Shown here one piece after another: positions 1 to 8,725 of a DNA stretch of 64,000 bases. How positions within the stretch are numbered: position 1 is the stretch's first letter; each line of letters opens with the position of its first letter. Both the position numbers and the translations under genes were made by a program. The notes under the pieces were generated by a model. The model worked only from the letters and a program-made list of their open reading frames with translations, did not search any database and had not been told where the DNA came from. Origin of the DNA: Alkalibacterium subtropicum (lineage in GTDB: Bacteria; Bacillota; Bacilli; Lactobacillales; Carnobacteriaceae_A); NCBI RefSeq assembly GCF_900112455.1, contig NZ_FOLT01000007.1, positions 4,591 through 68,590 of the forward strand, read 5' to 3'.

Positions 1-239
1 CCGTCTGTTCCGTTATACCAAAGGATGAGAGAGTACCAAAATACCTCGGACAAGTCCGCTTTCTCCCAGTTGGTTCCGTTATACCAAAGGATGAGAGAGT
101 ACCAAAATTAAGACTAACGCTGACAGACGACTGAGCGGTTCCGTTATACCAAAGGATGAGAGAGTACCAAAATCTTCTTGAAAATGTGGAATGCAATTCA
201 ACCGTTCCGTTATACCAAAGGATGAGAGAGTACCAAAAT
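1..239 (-). CRISPR. Type II-A CRISPR array, leader-proximal end
   Basis: Four identical 36-bp repeats lie at 7-42, 73-108, 138-173 and 204-239, separated by spacers of 30, 29 and 30 bp (43-72, 109-137, 174-203). Bases 1-6 are the end of a fourth spacer, so the array continues left of the window. Read on the minus strand, in the sense of the cas genes, the repeat begins ATTTTGGTACTCTC and ends GGTATAACGGAAC, like the S. thermophilus CRISPR1 repeat. The repeat next to csn2 (239..204) is therefore leader-proximal and spacer 203..174 the newest. The repeat is complementary to the anti-repeat at 2484-2515. Confidence 0.98.
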
Positions 240-248
240 GCCAATTTC

Positions 249-278
249 ATTATACCCCAGATTCAATTATTGATTCAA
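249..278 (-). promoter_or_regulatory. CRISPR array promoter overlapping the csn2 stop codon
   Basis: On the minus strand a -35 box TTGAAT (278..273) is followed after 18 bp by a perfect -10 box TATAAT (254..249). The csn2 stop codon TAA lies inside the -10 box. Transcription should start near 242, within a few bases of the first repeat at 239. There is no other room for a leader, since csn2 ends 10 bp from the array. Confidence 0.6.
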
Positions 279-1185
279 TGTACTTTTTGTAACCTTCAGG
301 AATGCCCGTGTAGTCAACAGTAAACGGGAGTTGAGTTACGTATATCATTATAAAAACATAAATTAATTCTTCCAAGTTATCCACAGACGACAGAGATAAT
401 TTTATGATGTTTCCATTACTTTTACCCACAGAATTAATATACCACTTTAGAGAGTTTTCAAATTTGTTTTCACTGAATACAAAAGGTAATAGAGTGCTGA
501 TTGTGTCTTTATAGCTCGTTACAGATGCCTGATTAATTATCTGATCGTTGTATAAAATATTCTGAGAGCCTGAAAACGAAAAATCACTTACAACAATAAA
601 ATAACCTGGTGATTGCTGCAGTTGATCATTCAGTTTCACCAGCTCTTTATCGTTTAAGGTTTTTTCAGGAGATATTAGAATAAAAATATGTCTTTTATCA
701 GGTTTAGACTTTTTCGTCAACTTAATCTGCTGCAGCATTTCCTCCAAAGCATTTCCCTTGCTGCTTTTCCATTTTAAATGATCCTCGACAATATTCTTTT
801 TATAATTATCTAATCGGACTTCGGCAGAATAACCGAGTTCTTGGCTTAAAAGTTCGACTTCTTCCTGTAATTCTTCCCAGCTTTCAACTAGATTTTTGTA
901 GAAAGGGGACAGTTCTAAGTATGCTTCAAACAAGGCCATTAAGGCGTCTTTAGAATCCTTTAAATTTGGAGAATAATAGTCATCAGAATTTGACAAGATA
1001 CTTAAATAATAATCATCGACATGTATTTTTTCTTCACTTTCAAAAAGATCATATTCTTTTAATTCAAACGTTAGTCTGATCCGTTCTATAACTTCCTGCC
1101 ATTCAAAAATAGTACCTTTTAGAAGAGTTATCTGACTCATTAATAATGTGGTAGCTTTTGGATCGTTAAATCGCCACTCTTTCAT
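250..1185 (-). CDS. csn2: Csn2, long form (CRISPR type II-A adaptation protein)
   Basis: Csn2 works with Cas1-Cas2 and Cas9 in spacer acquisition, as a ring that binds free DNA ends. The call rests mainly on position: last gene of the cas9-cas1-cas2-csn2 order and directly before the array. At 311 aa it is longer than the classic ~220-aa Csn2 and fits the long form found with CRISPR1-like systems. The N-terminal half is acidic and helical, and a hydrophobic beta-strand stretch (about residues 165-200) looks like the core fold. The ATG (1185..1183) overlaps the cas2 stop as ATGA, with GGTGATC upstream as ribosome site, so translation is probably coupled. The subfamily name is inferred. Confidence 0.88.
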   Translation of the reverse strand: MKEWRFNDPKATTLLMSQITLLKGTIFEWQEVIERIRLTFELKEYDLFESEEKIHVDDYYLSILSNSDDYYSPNLKDSKDALMALFEAYLELSPFYKNLVESWEELQEEVELLSQELGYSAEVRLDNYKKNIVEDHLKWKSSKGNALEEMLQQIKLTKKSKPDKRHIFILISPEKTLNDKELVKLNDQLQQSPGYFIVVSDFSFSGSQNILYNDQIINQASVTSYKDTISTLLPFVFSENKFENSLKWYINSVGKSNGNIIKLSLSSVDNLEELIYVFIMIYVTQLPFTVDYTGIPEGYKKYIESIIESGV

Positions 1186-1511
1186 AAGATCACCATCGTA
1201 TTATCTGTCAGCGTCTGTTCAGTCAATGTCTGGTCGCCTACGAGTAGGTACATTTTATTATACTGCTTCTCAGTCACAGCCATTGCCCGTATCGAACCAT
1301 GTTTTGGCAGATTCTGTCTTAATGTCATCATATACGTATCTAAAGAACTGCGGTTAGGAAAGATCTTTGAATAAACTGAAAATTGAACCATGGTAAAGCC
1401 ATTTTTTATCAAATACTTTCTAAATCTCGCATACGTTCGTCTTTCACTTCGTGTATTCATTGGCAAATCAAAAAATAGCATGAGACGCATAAATCTATAT
1501 GGCGATCCCAT
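1182..1511 (-). CDS. cas2: CRISPR-associated endonuclease Cas2
   Basis: Cas2 forms the dimer at the centre of the Cas1-Cas2 integrase that inserts new spacers. The protein has the typical opening strand MRLMLFFDLP, with the conserved Asp, followed by RRTYARFRKYLIKNGF and the QFSVYSK motif. I chose the ATG at 1511 (MGSPYRFMRLM), which matches the N terminus of related type II-A Cas2 proteins and gives 109 aa; an inner ATG at 1490 giving 102 aa is also possible. It overlaps the end of cas1 by 17 bp and the start of csn2 by 4 bp, so the three adaptation genes are one translationally coupled unit. Confidence 0.93.
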   Translation of the reverse strand: MGSPYRFMRLMLFFDLPMNTRSERRTYARFRKYLIKNGFTMVQFSVYSKIFPNRSSLDTYMMTLRQNLPKHGSIRAMAVTEKQYNKMYLLVGDQTLTEQTLTDNTMVIL

Positions 1512-2397
1512 TAGCTGGATACACCAGTAAATCGGGATTTTCTTCATCCATGCTTTTAATAAAACTTTGAATGAGAAGAGATATTGCGTTTAAAATCGTT
1601 TGCTTTTGATTGCCAATCATAATTTTATTGTTGCTGATCAAATACACGAGTTTTTGCTTAGTTTTTAAATCAAGATAATCCTTTTCGCTCATTAAAACAG
1701 CTACCCAGAGGTCAACGATCGGTCTGAATGGTTCAATCAAATCATCAGCCAAATTAAAGGCATTATACTGATTGTCGTGACCGATGCCAAGACTAGGATG
1801 AAGCCCTGAAGCTATCAAGCTACGCGCAACCGTCGAGCGCATGACGATATAGCCATAATTCAGTCCTGAGTTGATACCGTCTAGACTGCTGCGTTCACGT
1901 ATGAAAGAGGAACCGAAGAGTTCCTTAAAGTACAGTTTAGCCGCATGGCCTTCACGGTTAGACTGATCAGCCTGCTGAACTGTTTCAGCCAAGTCATACA
2001 GTTGATGGATCACCGGTTCATCTCGCTTTAAATGGTGAAGAACGGAGGCCTGATTATAAATCTTTATTTGTATGATCTGTTTCCACATGATTTCTTTGAA
2101 AGTAGGGGACCAATCCATTTGCTTTTTCAGCATCTTGGATGACTGATGATGGCTGTGGGGAGACAAGACGTAGGTGTTAGGAAGATGTTTTTCATCACAA
2201 AAAACGAGCAGGATATGATATTTGGAAAGTTTATTAATAAGTCTTGCAGTAACTACGGTTTGCTGATTATCAACGATGATGGTATGTATATCGGATAAGG
2301 GGATAAGGACTTCGGATTCTTCTCTGACAACTTTTAAATTATCCAGGTACAGTTTCAGCCGATCAGACTTTTCGATATACACGACGCGCCAGCTCAT
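1495..2397 (-). CDS. cas1: CRISPR-associated endonuclease Cas1 (type II)
   Basis: Cas1 is the integrase subunit that joins new spacers to the leader-proximal repeat. The sequence shows the N-terminal beta domain (IPLSDIHTIIVDN), then the helical catalytic domain with GINSGLNYGY, the histidine-bearing GLHPSLGIGH and the acidic NLADDLIEPFRP that together form the metal site. I placed the start at ATG 2397 (MSWRVVYIEKS) because GAGGTG lies 6 bases upstream, giving 300 aa; an upstream in-frame GTG at 2406 is part of that ribosome site. It lies directly after the tracrRNA gene, so its message either reads through the tracrRNA terminator or comes from the tracrRNA promoter. Confidence 0.97.
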   Translation of the reverse strand: MSWRVVYIEKSDRLKLYLDNLKVVREESEVLIPLSDIHTIIVDNQQTVVTARLINKLSKYHILLVFCDEKHLPNTYVLSPHSHHQSSKMLKKQMDWSPTFKEIMWKQIIQIKIYNQASVLHHLKRDEPVIHQLYDLAETVQQADQSNREGHAAKLYFKELFGSSFIRERSSLDGINSGLNYGYIVMRSTVARSLIASGLHPSLGIGHDNQYNAFNLADDLIEPFRPIVDLWVAVLMSEKDYLDLKTKQKLVYLISNNKIMIGNQKQTILNAISLLIQSFIKSMDEENPDLLVYPANGIAI

Positions 2398-2428
2398 ATG
2401 AAACACCTCATTTCATGGATTTGGATAC

Positions 2429-2531
2429 CAAAAAAGCCCCAACGAAAGGGGCTGATCTGTGATCTCGGCATAAAGCCTTTTTTTGGTAGGTTCTCTCAAC
2501 CTTTGGTATAACGGAGTCCTCCGTCGAGGAC
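2429..2531 (-). ncRNA. tracrRNA
   Basis: The minus strand carries in order a small hairpin (TCCTC-gacg-GAGGA, 2526..2513), an anti-repeat complementary to the CRISPR repeat with an internal mismatch bulge (about 2515..2484), the nexus-like AAGGCTTTATGCCGA (about 2480..2464), and a terminator hairpin AGCCCC/GGGGCT (2453..2435) with a U-run to 2429. Order and nexus sequence closely follow the S. thermophilus CRISPR1 tracrRNA. It directs RNase III processing of pre-crRNA and forms the guide duplex for Cas9. RNase III itself is encoded in this window at 22.5 kb. Confidence 0.93.
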
Positions 2532-2537
2532 AACTAT

Positions 2538-2566
2538 ATTATACCAAACCAAGGTATACATGTAAA
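2538..2566 (-). promoter_or_regulatory. tracrRNA promoter with internal palindrome
   Basis: Minus-strand -35 TTTACA (2566..2561) and a perfect -10 TATAAT (2543..2538) are separated by exactly 17 bp; transcription should begin near 2531. A dyad TATACC-7-GGTATA (2558..2540) fills the spacer and overlaps the -10 box, so it may serve as an operator. This promoter sits just inside the end of cas9. Confidence 0.75.
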
Positions 2567-2575
2567 CCCTTTATT

Positions 2576-5500
2576 TTAAATTGAAGGGATTTTATCCTGA
2601 AATGTTTCTTTATCTATAGGGTACTCATTACCTAAGATGTCTACATTATATTTCTTTAAATCTCTAAGAGTACCTATAGTGAACTTCTGCTGCTTTTTAT
2701 CGCTAAATGACTTATCTTTTAATTCTATAGTACTTCGACGAGGATCGTTGTCTCCTCTAAATATTTTATTTTTATATTGAACTAATATTTTCTTATTCTT
2801 ACCAGTGTCAATATCTCTCGTTTTTTCTTCCCTAAAAAATGAAATTCGATCATTCTTATAGAAACTATATTGGAAAACGTAGGAGTCATCAATTTGTTTG
2901 TAAGGGGCTGCCAAACCTTCTTCACCGTAATATTTTTCTTTATCTAAAATGTAATGATCCCCATCTTTTTTGAACCAGTTGTAAGGGACACCTATATATT
3001 TATATTTGCCCTCTTCATTTTTATATACATCAATACGTAAACTTTTTCTTTTTAGTAATAGCACATTGCGTTTTGCGTCAGGATATTTATGAGTGATGTC
3101 AACATATATTCCCGGACTATAGTCCAGGTACTTCAAGCCTTTAACAGGGACCTTACCGTCTTTTTTGATATAACCATTTTCTTTGTAGAAATCCTGGAAA
3201 GGATTGTCCGCGTGATTATGTTCATCCATGACTTTTAAAACGAGTTCCCATGTCTTCGGATCATGCTGGGCCATCAAGAAGCTGTCTGGGTCTTTGTCGA
3301 TTCTTTTCTTAAGTGAGTCGAATCCTTTTTTATCCAGTTCATAGATATTTTTTACTTTTCCAACAACATACTGGTCGCCATCTTTTTCCCGAGTAGAATA
3401 AAGGGTTTGATTCGTCATTGTCCGGTTCGGTTTTCGGTCGACTTTATGAGAATACTTGATCTCACTTTCCATATTTCTTAACCAGTGAATGAAATCTCGA
3501 GTAGGGGAATCAAAAATATCCTTTTCACCAACGATTTCTCCTGTTTCTGTGTTGACTGCAATACCTTCACGGTTAAAGTCCGTTGATTTAAACTGTTTCA
3601 GTATCGGTGTTGTTCCAATGGCTGCGACGATCAATGCATCAATAGCATGATGAGCATAATGATCTCTATCTTTATGCAATCTCGCACGACGTCTGAGGGC
3701 AGAGGTGAAACTTCCTCTGATAGATAAGACTTTCGTGTCAATATCGTTATTCATATAGAATGTTCTTAAGTTTGATGAAAAACTACGCATAGCATAACGC
3801 GTATCGACAAGGTTGCGGTTGATAAAGTTCTTTTGGATTTCTGGATCATGCTGGACGTCACGCTGTTCGAGCAAATAATTCAACTTGCATTTTGATATCT
3901 TTTTGGACTTGAACAAATTTGTACACTCTGCTTTAAACTCATCAAATGTCCGCTTCGCCTTGCCGCTTTGAAAATATTGGAAAGGAGTCATTTGGCCTTT
4001 ATCCTGATTCTCTTGACGATAGCATAAGACTTTGTTCTGCTGGCTGTCGTCAAAAGAGTAGGAGAGAGGGATGATGTGATCGATTTCAAACTGATATTCT
4101 TGGTTTACAATATCATGTGGTAAAATCTGCTTACCCGTATAGATACATTTATAATCCTGGCTGTCCATCAGTTTCAAAGCAAGCATCTGTTTTCCGTTCA
4201 GTTTCAAGTCCTTTAATTCTTTAACGTCAAGCAGTTTGGCCATTTTCTTTTCAAACGCACCCATTTTCTTCTGATAATCTTTATAGGATTTCTTTGCTTC
4301 GTCACTGTTCTTTTCGCGTGCCATTTCGACAACGACATGAGAGAGTTCCCCATATCTTTCTCTAACTGCATTCGTTACTTTAATGGCTTCACGGTGTGCG
4401 CGGCGGGCGACCGTACTTAAGATCGCTTCATCATCAAACTGGATTTTTGATCCTTTCTGTAGCTGTTCCAGTCGACTTTTTCCAAGCCCATGTTCTGTAA
4501 AGAGCTGCATCTGATTCTTATTGGTCTCCCAAAGTTCAGGCAAAATAAGGTCCATAGCTTTTTTAGACAGTGCGTGGTATTCCTTGATCGACGTGTCATT
4601 GACTAGGCCAGCAACGACATCGCTCAAGGGACTACCATATGCTTGTTCGAATAACTGACCCAGCTGTTCTTCACGGCGGGCGATGCTTTTTTCAGCGGTC
4701 AAGATTTCTGCAATCTGATCCAATACCTCGATATTTTCAAAGAATCCTTCTGGTGTATCAACACCTTTTAAATCTGTTTTTAGCTTTTTAAGGCCAGTAA
4801 ATTCTGAAAAGATCGGTTTATTTGTTTTTAAGTTCAGTCGGGCACCTTTGATATCCAATTCGTTAGAAATACCGACAAGTTTGGCAATTTTTTTCAGTGT
4901 TACTTTACTGCCTTTTTCTATATGATTCTTAATTAGTGTCTCTTTTTCTTCAGTCGTCAAACCATCCATGGTTTCATCCCTAGGGAAGCGAAGGTTGTTC
5001 AAGTCATTTAAGAGGTTGAATAATTCTGCCGTATAGGCTTTTTTTGGAATACGTAACTCATCTGTAAAATACGTTCCTTTTCCTCGCATTTTATTGATCA
5101 TCGTTTCGTGCTGCAATTCACCATTTTCATCAAAATACCACTCACCATAGGGAGTAGGAGACTTTTTAGATCCTGGACCATCATAATATTGTCTGCGGTT
5201 ATTAATGAGTGCAACGATACCTTCGATAAATTCTTCATCTATTTCAGCATGGTATTCACGCTGAGTTTCAAGTAATGCTTTCGCTTCTTTGATATAGTCA
5301 CTTGTCTTGAATCGATTCTTATGATCACGAACGACCTCGTTGTTTACTAATTTTTCATACTGGATTTCTACTACGTTTTTATCTTCCAGTTTTTTCGCAT
5401 TGCGTTTCAGTTGTTCTTTGGTAGATAATTCACTGCCGGAAGTTTTCTCATCTTCTTCCGGTGTGTCGATAGTCGTTCCACGTCGTTTGATCAAGTGATA

Positions 5501-5818
5501 CAAGGCGGCAGCCAGCTCAGTTTTTGAAAGCTCTTCCGACAACCCAACATACCGAGCACGATAAGGGTCAATAGAACCGATACCATCTACAGGAAAACCA
5601 TTTGACTTTAAAAAATCTTCTGCTCGCTCCAGGCGGTGTTTACGACGTCGTTTTAAACGTCTCGCACCTCTGAAATTACGTCGGTCTTCATTCGCGTTGC
5701 GTGTTGCTTCTTCAAACAACCGAACGCCTGCATCGATTACTTCATTCGTATCTTTGTCAATAATACCCCAGCCGACACTCGACACACCAATATCCAATCC
5801 CAAAACTAAATTTGCCAT
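2576..5818 (-). CDS. cas9: Compact type II-A Cas9 endonuclease, 1080 aa
   Basis: Cas9 cuts DNA matched by the crRNA:tracrRNA guide. All nuclease parts are intact: RuvC-I GLDIGVSSVGWG with catalytic Asp9, the Arg-rich bridge helix (RRLKRRRKHRLERA, about 50-70), RuvC-II VVVEMAREKN (about 498), HNH with EIDHIIPLSYSFD (His near 580), and RuvC-III HHAIDALIVAAIG (about 725). The C-terminal 250 residues would hold the wedge and PAM-interacting domains. Length matches the S. thermophilus CRISPR1 / S. aureus size class rather than the 1370-aa S. pyogenes class. I chose ATG 5818 (MANLVLGLD) because GGAGGAGACGTA precedes it; an in-frame ATG at 5839 lies upstream of that ribosome site. The PAM cannot be read from this window. 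Confidence 0.98.
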   Translation of the reverse strand: MANLVLGLDIGVSSVGWGIIDKDTNEVIDAGVRLFEEATRNANEDRRNFRGARRLKRRRKHRLERAEDFLKSNGFPVDGIGSIDPYRARYVGLSEELSKTELAAALYHLIKRRGTTIDTPEEDEKTSGSELSTKEQLKRNAKKLEDKNVVEIQYEKLVNNEVVRDHKNRFKTSDYIKEAKALLETQREYHAEIDEEFIEGIVALINNRRQYYDGPGSKKSPTPYGEWYFDENGELQHETMINKMRGKGTYFTDELRIPKKAYTAELFNLLNDLNNLRFPRDETMDGLTTEEKETLIKNHIEKGSKVTLKKIAKLVGISNELDIKGARLNLKTNKPIFSEFTGLKKLKTDLKGVDTPEGFFENIEVLDQIAEILTAEKSIARREEQLGQLFEQAYGSPLSDVVAGLVNDTSIKEYHALSKKAMDLILPELWETNKNQMQLFTEHGLGKSRLEQLQKGSKIQFDDEAILSTVARRAHREAIKVTNAVRERYGELSHVVVEMAREKNSDEAKKSYKDYQKKMGAFEKKMAKLLDVKELKDLKLNGKQMLALKLMDSQDYKCIYTGKQILPHDIVNQEYQFEIDHIIPLSYSFDDSQQNKVLCYRQENQDKGQMTPFQYFQSGKAKRTFDEFKAECTNLFKSKKISKCKLNYLLEQRDVQHDPEIQKNFINRNLVDTRYAMRSFSSNLRTFYMNNDIDTKVLSIRGSFTSALRRRARLHKDRDHYAHHAIDALIVAAIGTTPILKQFKSTDFNREGIAVNTETGEIVGEKDIFDSPTRDFIHWLRNMESEIKYSHKVDRKPNRTMTNQTLYSTREKDGDQYVVGKVKNIYELDKKGFDSLKKRIDKDPDSFLMAQHDPKTWELVLKVMDEHNHADNPFQDFYKENGYIKKDGKVPVKGLKYLDYSPGIYVDITHKYPDAKRNVLLLKRKSLRIDVYKNEEGKYKYIGVPYNWFKKDGDHYILDKEKYYGEEGLAAPYKQIDDSYVFQYSFYKNDRISFFREEKTRDIDTGKNKKILVQYKNKIFRGDNDPRRSTIELKDKSFSDKKQQKFTIGTLRDLKKYNVDILGNEYPIDKETFQDKIPSI

Positions 5819-6039
5819 TACGTCTCCTCCAAATCTCATTGTATATATTTATGCTATTGTAACATGAAAAGGGATTCAATTTCTCATTGTTTCGAATAAT
5901 TCCACTATATTGAGTGATAATTTTTTAAAGGAGTGGTTAATAAAGACAAAGTGCATTATAATATATATATTATAACTAAATGTATTGCTAAGTATTAAAC
6001 TGTTCATTTAATTAGTACCTTTTAGAAGGGAGTAAAAGT

Positions 6040-8415
6040 ATGACCGGAACTGAGGATTTACAGATAAGGCTTGAAGAATATGATGACGGAAACTTCGATC
6101 TCGATAGAATCATTTATGATTTAGACAGCGAAATTGACTTATTAACTAGTCAAGCAGATAAATATGATTATCTCATATCTATAAGCAGTGGAATTTTGAG
6201 TGCCATGCTTGATATATTATGGGTGGGAGAATTTAGTCTTGATAGAGGTCGAGATGTTGCCAGTGAGGATATAGACAAATTCGTGATTAAGACAGCGAAT
6301 ATCCTAGGCAGTGATACCGAGGACATACAATCTGCAGTCAGGTTTCTAGAAGAACACTTTCCTGTTCCAAGCGATGGAAATACACCAGAACTTGGTGGTG
6401 GCTTGCAGCATCATTTGAGAGATTTTGCTCACCATCCATCTATTGCAGGACTCGCGTTCTCGATACTTACTCAATTTACTTATAAATCCTATGGAACAGA
6501 TACTCTTGGAAACTTTATAGTATTGGATGTCACAGAGAGAAGTAGAAGGTTCATAGGTGAAAATATCCACTCCAAACTAATAAACGGGACCTTTGTATGG
6601 TTCTTTCATCTTGTTAGCGATATGGCAGGTTCCAGTTTTACTGCTGGGAAAAGTGGTGGAACTGGCATACCTGGACCATTACTTTCATTAGCAAAAGAAC
6701 TTTCAGCACTTCCACTATTTAAAAACATCACTATTCAGGACCACACGCTCTCTAAGTTCTTATCAAAACTTTTTAATGGAACGTTACTCGCTAAAAGAAA
6801 TGAAAACGGTAAAATGATTAAAGGTGAGGAAATAAGGTTTGATCTGCGAGGTGAGATGGGTCTTGGAATCGAAATCGGGCGGCAAGCGATCCCTGTCATA
6901 GCCAACGAAAGTATCGTTAGAAGTTTCTACTTCTTTCGCCATTTAGCTTTAGAAATCAAGACCAATGATATTCAGACTATCTCAGAGCTGAAACAGATCA
7001 ACTGGGAAACAGTGCGACCTCACAATAATCCCACTATAAGCAGAATGCTTTCCATTGCATCTGGAGTCTTTACTAGCATCGATGTTGGAGAGGCTCTCAT
7101 CACTCAAACATACTGGGTATCAATCAACTATGTGGGAGTAGGGAGATTTGCGGTTGCTATCGGGGAAGATGTAAGCTGGGGCTTGAGAGCCAGGAACATT
7201 AAAAAGATTAGGTCTATGTACAAAAATATTCAACAGGCTTCCTACAGTAAAACCGATAATACTTTGTATAAAAGGATAGGTGACGATATGACGACCGACA
7301 ATTTTGGCCTTACCATTGAACAGACAGAAATTTTATATAATATTGAATACCACAAAACGTTAAATGATATACGACTGACCAAAACACCTCGTAAATCACA
7401 GGATATTAAACTCTTAAAACATGAATGGCTTAAAGAATGGAAAGACTATATGACTAAACATTTTCCTAAATTTTTAGATATTGAAGGGGCAGAGCTGAAT
7501 TGGTACTCAAAGAAAGAATTGATCAAAAGAATCGAACAAAACAATCCTTATGAAACTTGGTTCAGATTAGTGTTACTTGAAGCAATGTTATTTGAACCTT
7601 ATTTTCCTTTATCAGTCGAAGAAGATAAAAAGGGAAGACAAGTACCAGGCGAAAAATACAAAAAACTGCAAAATCGAATAAATGGCTATAGAAAAAATAA
7701 AGGTGATAAATTTTTCGAGACATTTTTCAAAGTCAGTTATTATCCGGATGGGTATGTAGATAGACTTCGAAAGACATATAATAAAATCATGTTTGAATTA
7801 AATGAAACACTAAAGACAGTCATAAAGTCATTATCGATTACCGCTGTCATTACTATTTTAACCGTTGCGACGGCAGGGGCTTTAGCTCCAAAGATTGCAG
7901 TTATTTTAGTAGGCTCTCATTTTGCCGGTCTTCATGGAGCTGCATTAACAGCAGCATCGCTGGCATATTTAGGTGGCGGAGCGGTTGCAGCTGGTGGTGC
8001 TGGTGTAGCAGGTGGGACCATGACTATCGTAGGTGGCGGAGCAATTTTAGGTTTAGGTGTTGGAGGCGTTACTGGAGGTACAGTCGGTGCAGTTGATCTA
8101 ATTGGAAAACAACATACTATATTACAATCTGCCAAACTCCTCGTATCAATTAGAGAAGTCTTTTTGAATGATGAACATGATATTGAATATTCAAACACTG
8201 TATATGAACAATATATTGAAAAAATAACTGAGAAGGAAAAGAATTTAGTCGAATTAAGAATGCGACTCGATGACGCAGATGATGAAGAAAAGAAAAATCT
8301 CAAAGAAAGAATAAAAAACAATGAAGAGACTCTAACCACCATGAATATTGCAAGAGATAATTTAAGGAAGTTTATCAGCTCTTTCGAAGTCGGTTTAAAT
8401 GAAGAAGAAATTTAA
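6040..8415 (+). CDS. Unknown 791-aa protein with C-terminal glycine-rich membrane hairpin
   Basis: I do not recognise a named family. The first ~590 residues are soluble-looking, with a histidine-rich conserved-looking patch LRDFAHHPSIAGLAF (about 125-140) and a Gly/Ser loop AGKSGGTGIPGP (about 200-212). Residues about 590-690 hold hydrophobic segments rich in Gly and Ala (ITAVITILTVATAGALA, then repeated GGGAVAAGGAGVAGG-like stretches), which should insert in a membrane. Residues about 715-785 form a charged coiled coil. The gene stands alone, divergent from cas9, with a good AAGGGAG site before the ATG, and ends near the inverted repeat at 8545. A soluble sensor joined to a membrane-active segment next to CRISPR would fit a defence effector, but that is inference only. 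Confidence 0.85.
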   Translation: MTGTEDLQIRLEEYDDGNFDLDRIIYDLDSEIDLLTSQADKYDYLISISSGILSAMLDILWVGEFSLDRGRDVASEDIDKFVIKTANILGSDTEDIQSAVRFLEEHFPVPSDGNTPELGGGLQHHLRDFAHHPSIAGLAFSILTQFTYKSYGTDTLGNFIVLDVTERSRRFIGENIHSKLINGTFVWFFHLVSDMAGSSFTAGKSGGTGIPGPLLSLAKELSALPLFKNITIQDHTLSKFLSKLFNGTLLAKRNENGKMIKGEEIRFDLRGEMGLGIEIGRQAIPVIANESIVRSFYFFRHLALEIKTNDIQTISELKQINWETVRPHNNPTISRMLSIASGVFTSIDVGEALITQTYWVSINYVGVGRFAVAIGEDVSWGLRARNIKKIRSMYKNIQQASYSKTDNTLYKRIGDDMTTDNFGLTIEQTEILYNIEYHKTLNDIRLTKTPRKSQDIKLLKHEWLKEWKDYMTKHFPKFLDIEGAELNWYSKKELIKRIEQNNPYETWFRLVLLEAMLFEPYFPLSVEEDKKGRQVPGEKYKKLQNRINGYRKNKGDKFFETFFKVSYYPDGYVDRLRKTYNKIMFELNETLKTVIKSLSITAVITILTVATAGALAPKIAVILVGSHFAGLHGAALTAASLAYLGGGAVAAGGAGVAGGTMTIVGGGAILGLGVGGVTGGTVGAVDLIGKQHTILQSAKLLVSIREVFLNDEHDIEYSNTVYEQYIEKITEKEKNLVELRMRLDDADDEEKKNLKERIKNNEETLTTMNIARDNLRKFISSFEVGLNEEEI

Positions 8416-8544
8416 ATCGCACAAAGTTTGATTCTTTATACATGTTATTAACTCCTTCCTCGAATAAATACTGAGTATAACTTAAAAGTCACTTATCAAT
8501 AGATTTTTAAAAATAGAGTGTATCTAAAATCGATAAAATAATAC

Positions 8545-8594
8545 TTTTTACATTCTCGCTATAAAGATTTGTAATTCCAGCGAGAATGTAAAAA
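8545..8594 (+). terminator. 16-bp perfect inverted repeat, probable terminator
   Basis: TTTTTACATTCTCGCT (8545-8560) is exactly repeated inverted at 8579-8594, with an 18-nt loop. It lies 130 bp after the 791-aa gene. The T-run falls on the minus-strand side and the A-run on the plus side, so its use as a plus-strand terminator is uncertain. Confidence 0.45.
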
Positions 8595-8725
8595 TGATCC
8601 TGCAAGATGCTAACTTATGTGAATAATAGCTGTATTTTAAAATTTATACACTATCACGTATATTACTAATCCAATTGATCTGAATCATGATACAATTGTT
8701 TCAAATACATCCTGGAGGTTAACAT

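Noticed and set aside
109-137. A spacer sharing AGACGACTGAG with sequence near 36922
   Set aside because: Only 11 bases match, which is expected by chance in a window of this size.
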